DNA of 64,000 bases from Irpex lacteus (taxonomy: Eukaryota > Basidiomycota > Agaricomycetes > Polyporales > Irpicaceae): NCBI GenBank assembly GCA_001986395.2, contig MQVO02000022.1, positions 434,001 to 498,000 of the forward strand, written 5' to 3'. The notes under the pieces were generated by a model. It did not search any database and had not been told where the DNA came from. It saw nothing but the letters and a program-made list of their open reading frames with translations. Shown piece after piece: positions 56,769 through 64,000 of the stretch; position 1 is the stretch's first letter, and every line of letters begins with the position of its first letter. Both the position numbers and the translations under genes were made by a program.

Positions 56769-58968
56769 ATGTCTAATCCTCAAGTGCTCATAGTATGTGC
56801 TCGTGACAAATAATTATAGCCTTATCTCACATATAATAGGCTGGTGCAGGTCCTGCTGGGCTCATAATGGCCCTTTACCTTGTCCAGAGCGGTATCAAAC
56901 CACGTGTCATCGACAAGGCCGCTGACCATCGTATTGGGTCTCGCGGATTTGGTATTCAGGCGAGTACACCTATAAATAAAGCAAAGTACTGCTTGATCAT
57001 ATTTCTCACTTCATCGTCTACCACAGCCACGCACATTTGAGCTGTTCCACTTCCTAGGGCTAGTCGAGGATGTATTGAAGGCTGCCATGCCGGTTCCTAC
57101 CATGCGCGCCTACAAACTTCCAGGGGGACAGAGCCTGTAAAAACGTGGGATATGTATGAAAAGAATGAGGGAACGTGGCCAGATCGCCCATACGTAAGTC
57201 AAATGAGGGACGTCAAGATCCTAGCTCACATATACCAATCCTTTCTCCAGCCGAATGGAGCATGCCTTAGCCAAAGCACTCTCGAAGAAGTCATGCGCAA
57301 GCATTTAGCAAGGTATGATATCGATATCGAGCTCAACCATGAGCTTGTCGGTCTGGAGCAGACTCGCGAGAGCGTAACGGCCATTATCGTTAATCACTCG
57401 TCTGGGGCTTGCGAAACTGTCGACTTCCCGTATGTTATCGGCGCTGATGGGGCTAAAGGTGAGTCTCTGATTTTGTCTATGTTCAGTGCGTTCATCCTTT
57501 TTCGCAGGATCGAGTAGGAAGCTATTAGGGCTCACTTTCGAGGGGGAGACTCGCGATGCGGATAGTATGCTATGGGCAGACGTGGAGATACAAGGACTCA
57601 CTAGTGATGTGAGTGCTCATCACGACTGGCACTTCATCATGATGTGCTAAATATTACAATCGTAGTTCTGGCATTGTTGGGGAAAACCTGGCCAATTCAC
57701 GTCAGTGAAATTGAGTAATCCTCTCTCGACACAACATTCAACCACACTTACCTTTTAGCATCATGGCTCGGCCGCTTGACGCTTCCGCGGATAATCACCA
57801 GTTTGGGGTCGGTGTCGTTGGGCACAATTTTGACGTCTCCGGACTCACGGAGCCGGAGAAATTGCAAGAGTTCATCATCAATGAGACAGGCCGCTCTGAT
57901 CTCGATTTTGGTCAGTTCAGTTGGATATCTTACTTTAGGTACGAGTGTCCCGGAATTGCGTGCCTCTGTATTGTATAGCTGCTTACCATGGATTAGACCT
58001 AACATGCGCGTGGTCAACAAGTTTCATGTGGGACGAGTATTCTTGGTTGGAGGTATTGATTCATGTTTCCTTGAGCTAGTGTTGTATTAAACAGTACTGG
58101 GGTAGATGCTGCACATGTGCATCCACCTACGGGCGGGCAGGGCATGAATTGTAGTATTCAGGACTCTGTAAGCTTCAGATTATGTCTACCGCTCATAAAA
58201 CTAATTCTCCTGTCTGCTCACTGCCAGTCAAATCTGGCCTGGAAACTAGCCCTAGTGCTGAAAGGAAGATCTCCCCCCTCCCTTCTCTCGACTTACGATA
58301 CCGAACGCCTGCCAGTGACCACACAGATGCTTCATGCAACAACACAGCTCTATACGCACGTCGTCGCGAAAGAAAGCCAATCGGTCACTTCTGAACCGGA
58401 GGTGAGAGACAGCGGGAAGGAGTCTGGATGGTTCCGATGGCGCAACAATGCTTTGTTTCTCTTCGGTGTCAACTACAGGTTTAGTGGCCTTGTTTTAGAG
58501 GAGCGCGACACTCACCCACAAGACCATGAAACCGCTCGTGCCCGTGCGTATCAAGGGTACGAAAACATGCCATCAGTACTACGCGCTGGCGACCGCGCAC
58601 CTGACGCACCTGTGTTGGTATCCACCATAGATGGACATTCTACATCTCTCTTCGCCTTGCTTCGGCCTTACCTCCACACAATCGTCGTCTTTCCTGGCGA
58701 AAATCACCCCACGGACGAATTTCTCGCCGTCTGTGGCGAATACCCCTCTGAAATCGTTCAGACCATTGTTGTCTCGGTTGTCTCGGTTGTCTCGGTTGAT
58801 GGTCTGAACGTACCAGGTTTCGTGGATCAAAACGGGCACGCCCGTCGGGCGTATCGTGCGCGCGCTGATGGAACGGATATCGTGATCATTCGACCTGACG
58901 GCTTCATCGGAGCAATTGTTTGTGACGCGAATGGCTTGACTCGGTACTTCTCCAAGATCTTACACTAG
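56769..58968 (+). CDS. Phenol-hydroxylase-like FAD monooxygenase, copy 1 (one frameshift)
   Basis: From ATG 56769 (MSNPQVLI) through eight or so exons to TAG 58968. The FAD-binding Rossmann motif spans an intron (IAGAGPAGLIMALYL). Then RTFELFHFLGLVED, PNGACLSQSTLEEVMRKHLA, VIGADGAKG (GD-type motif), LGLTFEGETRDADSM, and HVHPPTGGQGMNCSIQDS (second FAD motif), followed by SNLAWKLALVL. The C-terminal RAGDRAPDAPVLVSTIDG starts the thioredoxin-like domain of the PheA/TfdB group. It should hydroxylate a phenolic ring with NADPH and O2. In the G-run at 57123-57127 the frame changes and the literal frame stops at once; the rest is intact. A 9-nt in-frame tandem repeat lies near the C-terminus. Confidence 0.83.
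58768..58794 (+). repeat. 9-nt in-frame tandem repeat, three copies
   Basis: GTTGTCTCG three times inside the coding sequence of monooxygenase 1, encoding Val-Val-Ser three times. The tandem paralogue at 59.4-61.6 kb lacks this expansion at the matching place. Confidence 0.85.
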
Positions 58969-59422
58969 GTTTTTCACGATAGGTGATGAAGCTTCATCGA
59001 TGAAGAACTGCAGTTTGTGCGACGCAGACTGTAACTTTTCTATGCTTTATTCATGTCCTTGCATCAGCACTTCAGCGTCGAATCATCGCCATACGCGAAC
59101 AAAGGACATACTCCGCAGGCGTTTGTTTCGCCTCTCATGAAAACAGAAGGTACTCATCCTGATCTACAGGAAGACTTGTTGCATCGCAGCTTCGTAGTAT
59201 TCTGCTGTCCGGCCTCACACGGATGTGCCTTAACAATGCGCAGTCAATTTTCAAAGGTCAATGCACTCATCAGCGGAGCACTGTCATTGATCGAACTGTT
59301 TATGCTGCTCTACGATACACGAACGCAAACGCTGGTTCGCAAGTATAAAGACTGATCACTTTGGGCTCACTTGCTGTCAAACATTCCTACTAGGGTAGCT
59401 CCCCAATTATTGCTATCTGACT
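58969..59422 (+). other. Spacer between the two monooxygenase genes
   Basis: 454 bp carrying the 3' flank of copy 1 and the promoter of copy 2. An open frame at 59053-59355 has no recognised motif. Confidence 0.45.
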
Positions 59423-61616
59423 ATGTCTACTCCTCAAGTGCTGATAGTACGTACTATTCTTCGTATCGTTGCATCGATGCCCGCTTATAGTTCTCATAGG
59501 TAGGTGCCGGCCCTGCAGGCCTCGTCATGGCTCTGTCCCTCGCTCAAAACGGAATACCTTTCCGTATCATCGAGAAGGCAACCACTTATCATACAGGCTC
59601 TCGCGGATTCGGTTTGCAGGTAATCGTCGAGCTCCAGTCATTTTCTACCATCTTTCACTAAATGATACACACTATTGCTACTAGCCCCGCACCTTTGAGC
59701 TCTTTCAAGCCTTAGGCTTCGTCGAGGACGTTCAAAAAGTGGCCACTAAGATTCCTACTATGCGCGCTTATAAGCTTCCGGGCGGCATAGAGCCAGTCAA
59801 AACCTGGGACTTGTTTGAGAGGGTTGAAAAACCGTGGCCAGATCGTCCATACGTATGTGTTGTAATTGATTTCAAAATTGGCTGATTTGACTATACTTGA
59901 TAGCCAAATGGAGCCTGCCTCAGCCAAACCGTCTTAGAGGACATAATGCGCAAACACCTCGCTAAGTACGGCGTCAATATCGAGCTTGGCCACGAGCTTG
60001 TTGCTCTGGAGCACACCTCGGATGGTGTGAAGGCCACCATCCTCGATCACTTGTCGGAAAGAGAGACATCATACGCTTTGATTATCTGGTTGGTGCCGAT
60101 GGTGCAAGAGGTATATCTGATACAATGTTGGCCTTTTCATGATGACCCGCTCATACGGAAGAAGGGCATACAAGGAAACTTCTTGGACTTACATTCGAGG
60201 GAGAGACTCGCGAAAGTGATAACATGGTATGGGCAGACTTTGAGATACGTGGGCTCAGCGAGGAGGTACGATTCAAGTTGCATTCTTTTTTCGTCAATGT
60301 ATGGACTGAACTATCAAATCAGTTTTGGCACTTCTGGGGAAATCCGGGTGAATTGACGTTCGTAATAGTCATTCTGACTTTCATGGATTATGTTGAGCCT
60401 TATCATACAGCATCGTGGCCCGACCATTACCGTCCCTCCCAGGAAATAACCAATTTGCAGTGGCTATTATGGGGCCTGGCTTGGACCTTGCGGAACTAAC
60501 GCGGCCAGAGAAGATAATCGATTTCTTTGTACGACACACTGGTCGCAATGACCTTCAATTCGGGGAATTCACCTGGATCTCTACTTTTAGGTACGTTGCC
60601 TCGCTATTTAAGCTCATTATTAGGATACGATGTTATGTTTGTTTGTGTCAGACCAAACATCAGGATTGTCAGCAAGTTCCAGGATGGTCGCTGCTTTGTT
60701 GTCGGAGGTCAGTTTGTCAGCCATATATATCAAGAGCATTTAACTGATGGCGTAAGAACAGATGCAGCTCATGTACATCCGCCAACTGGTGGTCAGGGCT
60801 TGAACTGTGGAATACAGGATTCAGTAAGCATTAAATTCGTTTCAGACCAATGAATGCTACTTACGACACTTGGTTTAGTTCAACCTGGCCTGGAAGTTGG
60901 CTCTGGTACTCAAAGGCCAAGCATTCCCAGACCTGCTTTCATCCTACAACGACGAACGCCTCCCTGTCATTACCCAGATGCTCTATGCTACCACCCAGCT
61001 CTACAGTCATGGTGTAACGAAGGAGATGGGGCCTTTGCCTGAACCTCCAGAACCAAAGTCGGACGACAGCAAGTCCTCAGGTTGGTTCCGCTGGCGCAAC
61101 AACGCCCTATTCTTGTTCGGTATCAACTATCGGTTTAGTACTCTAGTCGTGGACGAACGCGATACGCAACCTCTAGATAATCAAGTTGCTCGCGCCCGGG
61201 CCTACGAGGGGTATGATGGTGCTCCTGTTAGGGCAGGAGATCGTGCGCCCGAGGCACCTGGGTTTAGTCCACCTCGATGGAACCGAGACGTCTCTCTTCA
61301 AATTGTTCAAGACCAACCTACACACCATCCTTGTCTTCTCCGCCGCCAATAGAGAGCAGGTCGTCAACGAAATTCTCCATGCCTCCGAAGGCTATCCAGG
61401 CGATATAGTGCAAACTATCCTCATCTCTGATGGGTCGGCGAAGAACTTCGAGGTCCCTACTTTCATCGACCGCGACGGGTATGCTCGAGATGCTTATAGC
61501 GTACGCGAAATGAGGTAGATGTTGTCGTCGCACGCCCTGATGGAATCATTGGTGCAATTGCTGTGGATGCGAGTGGACTGGCACGTTACTTTTCCAAGGT
61601 CTTAAACACAGTGTGA
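59423..61616 (+). pseudogene. Phenol-hydroxylase-like FAD monooxygenase, copy 2 (three frameshifts as given)
   Basis: Tandem paralogue of the 56.8-59.0 kb gene with the same exon layout, from ATG 59423 (MSTPQVLI) to an expected TGA at 61616. Landmarks: GAGPAGLVMALSLAQNG, TGSRGFGLQ, RTFELFQALGFVED, MRKHLAKYGVNIELGHE, LGLTFEGETRESDNM, HVHPPTGGQGLNCGIQDS, NLAWKLALVLKGQAFPDLL, GWFRWRNNALFLFGINYRF, and the thioredoxin-like end with YPGDIVQTILISDG and GLARYFSKVL. Frame changes occur at about 60066-60069, 61260-61262 and 61508-61510, the last two in short homopolymers. Between the breaks the sequence is as conserved as a working gene. So this is either a young pseudogene or an intact gene with consensus errors. 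Substrate unknown. Confidence 0.75.
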
Positions 61617-61760
61617 TTCGTGCTGCTCCTGGAAGTTATCCTATCCTTGACACGCAAATATATGTATTACAGGGATGTCCGGTAGCACAATTAGCATCTA
61701 TCGATACAGAATAGTTGGGGACGGATCAATGGTAAGACTTGTGAGTAGCGCGAGGTACAA

Positions 61761-64000
61761 TCATATGTGAAGCGGTGGCGGCTCCTCCAAACCGAGATCC
61801 AATCCCGCGAGCTCGTCTTTATAAAACTGAGTCAGGCCGTCGATGTCAGAACAAGCTTTCTGCAGCTGTTGTCGGACTGCCTCCGCAGCTGAATCAGATC
61901 TTAGGTGTTTGGATGCTGGGCCAAGCTTGCCTGGAGCCAGTAGTCTGTTGGTCAAGAATAAAAAACCTTCTTTGCCACCGAGGACCTGCACGAATGCGAC
62001 GCCCGACCGGTGGACCCACTGGGAATACTTGAAAGGCGCTCTGCGGTACGAGTACACCACATCAACCTGGTTGGAGTAAGAGCGACTTGCTTCGATGTCA
62101 AGAATGTATCCGAGCTTCCGTAGGAGCATACTTTCGAAGTAATGCGCAACCTGAGTCCCTTCATTCACTCGACTCTGCAAGTCGGGGACCGTCGGTGGTT
62201 CCAAGGCAAGAGGGATTGGGAAACAGGACTGGAAAGGGTTACGCTCCCGAATGTCACTAATCTGCGTGACATACGCCTCAACCAGTCGGAGACCATATTT
62301 TCAATTGCCCGACTCCATTGTCGGAGAAGATCGTCAATGCAACGAGCGGTTGTGCCGATCCATTGCAATTCAAAATGAAAGCAGGTTGACGCGTTATGAA
62401 TGATGTCGTGATGAAGCATAACTGATTCGGCTTGATCACTCCTCTGGCGATAGATGAGCATAGTAATGAGTCTCATTTTTGGCTTCGTACCTTGTTGGGG
62501 TCGACATCTATGATCATTGACTGGCTAAGGATGAGCTTCTTCCTCTGCTTCTTGGATATCGGGGATCGACTGTGGCCGCCGGATCGCAAGAGATGCTCCT
62601 CTCCCGCCACATGCTTATTGGACCTGAACCAACGAGGAGTCATCGCTACAAGGTATTCTCCACGTAGAACATAGAAGTAGTGACTATGGGTGTGATGAGC
62701 CTTACATGGACATGATAGTTCGGCTGTCAGCTGATACTCACCCGTCTAAAAACCCGTGTTTACCTCGACAATGTTCGAAGAGACCTTGGTCTTGAAGCCT
62801 TGCTCCCCACTCAGTAGCCTGCTCTCTAGTAGACACATCTCGGAACTCCCGCACGATCCAAGATACTAGATCAGAGCCGGTGAACGCATTTATGTACGTC
62901 CGCCCATGCCATTTGCGATCCTTCATGGGTACACCGTCGTCCTCTCGCATTGCTTTCGCAATTACAGCGAGGGGAGTGTCGGCGATATCCTTCTCGCTTC
63001 TCGCCTTCTTCTTCAATGGCCCCGCGGCGTGGATATCATCCAGCTGAGACACGACTGTTTCGTCTAGAACACATTGCGTGGGACCCAGATCGGTGAAGAC
63101 AAAGCGGACGGGGGGATGCTGTTTCCCCTTCTCGTCGGGAGGAACCCATCGAACCTTGGAAAACTGCTCGGCCAGTTTCTCCATTCCTAGCAAACGAATT
63201 TCCTCGTCGTCAAGTTTTTCTCCTAATGGTCCCGTCGTCGTCAAAGGGGCATCGTCAGTGGGGATAACAACGAAACGTGTTCTCCAATAGCGCAGAGCAT
63301 CGTTCAACTGGGTCTCGTACCCCGCGACAAGCATGTCAAGTCTATTTAATGTGTCAGCGTCCTGGATTGAATACAGTGGTGAGCGCGTACCGATTCCAAC
63401 CGTAGCCTTCGAGACCATGCGGTTTGAAAGAAGTTGCCAGCTCCGTGTAGCCGACTCCAAGCTTTGGCCAGATGAGACATTGGTATTCGAAAGGACGTGG
63501 TCGAGGCATACGTCGTACATGACGACGTACTTGGATGGTATCGCCTGTATATGCGATGCGATGGATTTCGTTGCTCATACTAACGTATACCGGGTCGTCA
63601 GGAGACTGCAAGACCTCTGGCGCACCAGCTGGCCGAGGTTTTAATTCGTCAGGGGCGAGGTATGACGATGTCCGCCGGAGAGTAGTCGATGGACTGTCTG
63701 TTTCTGACGCAACGTTTTGTGGTTTAGAGGGTCGTATCACAAGCTGGAAGCCCTGCGCAAGTCGCAACGCTACCATAGCACGCATAACCACTAAAGCCCA
63801 GGCCCGTCGGACTGTTTCTGGATGATGACTGGAGACCGTCGGTGGGCGGACAAGGAATGATCGCATCTCGGGCGGGTCCACGACGAAGTCATAGGGGAAA
63901 AGATCGTATTTTGTGTCGAGTTCAGAAGGGGACGGGAAGTATTCAACTGTAAGCGGGAGACATCCGGGAGAGATCATAGCTTTCCACTTGATGTCATGTT
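61761..64000 (-). CDS. IML1: IML1/DEPDC5, GATOR1 (SEACIT) subunit, 5'-truncated by the window edge
   Basis: The minus strand enters from the right edge in frame (HDIKWKAMISPGCLPLTVEY) and runs to TGA 61761. Landmarks: LFPYDFVVDPPEMRSFLV, HGLEGYGWNR, LDMLVAGYETQLNDALRYWR, the DEP domain (WHGRTYINAFTGSDLVSWIV and GARLQDQGLFEHCRGKHGF), HYFYVLRGEYLV, SQSMIIDVDPNK, then HHDIIHNASTCFHFELQWIG and the C-terminal domain VEAYVTQISDIRERNPFQSC. Iml1 with Npr2 and Npr3 forms the GAP complex for the Rag GTPase Gtr1 and restrains TORC1 on the vacuole under amino-acid starvation. Near 62293-62299 the frame shifts by one base between the LLRQWSRAIEN region and the VEAYVT region. The GAP-bearing N-terminal part lies outside the window. 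Confidence 0.9.

Overview
The window is nuclear DNA of a filamentous basidiomycete, most likely an Agaricomycete with wood- or litter-decay ability. The grounds are: almost every gene is split by many 45-70 nt GT-AG introns, including micro-exons of 13-14 nt; genes are dense and lie on both strands; there is a CE15 glucuronoyl methylesterase carrying a fungal CBM1, a GH44 endoglucanase-type enzyme, paired phenol-hydroxylase-like monooxygenases, a Cys-rich small secreted protein and two MACPF proteins of the pleurotolysin-B type. I could not name the genus.

Layout. 0-13 kb: a DUF6532-like hypothetical protein, small orphan genes, an F-box/WD40 protein and a glycerol-3-phosphate acyltransferase (GPAT) with a CCAAT-rich promoter. 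13-20 kb: a small secreted Cys-rich protein, then two tandem MACPF genes on the minus strand, the second with a frameshift. 21-26 kb: a hypothetical protein and a TmpA-like membrane oxidoreductase. 26.6-35.7 kb: an inverted duplication. Each arm holds a 16-18 bp palindrome, an ML-domain lipid-binding secreted protein gene and an opposing tRNA-Val(AAC) gene. Between the arms lie a GFA-domain protein, triosephosphate isomerase, an orphan gene and a four-TM protein. 36-50 kb: mostly housekeeping genes (Mo25/HymA, lactonase-type propeller, eL24, 3'-5' exonuclease, longin R-SNARE diverging from Sec61-beta), a third identical tRNA-Val, the CE15 esterase and an F-box protein. 50.6-64 kb: an Old Yellow Enzyme, GH44, two tandem FAD monooxygenases and the 3' part of IML1 (GATOR1/SEACIT).

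A quality or biology signal stands out. From about 50.6 to 62.3 kb, five consecutive genes contain seven single-base frameshifts, four of them in homopolymer runs, and even conserved IML1 is hit. In the preceding 50 kb I found only one (in the second MACPF gene). This looks more like local consensus error than parallel pseudogenisation, but it matters for anyone using these protein models.

The genes do not form one obvious cluster pathway. The coherent sets are: plant cell-wall attack (CE15-CBM1, GH44), aromatic or quinone redox chemistry (two monooxygenases, Old Yellow Enzyme), a defence- or effector-like set (MACPF pair, small secreted protein), and the ML/tRNA inverted repeat around TPI. 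Exon borders were derived by hand from splice signals and reading-frame continuity.
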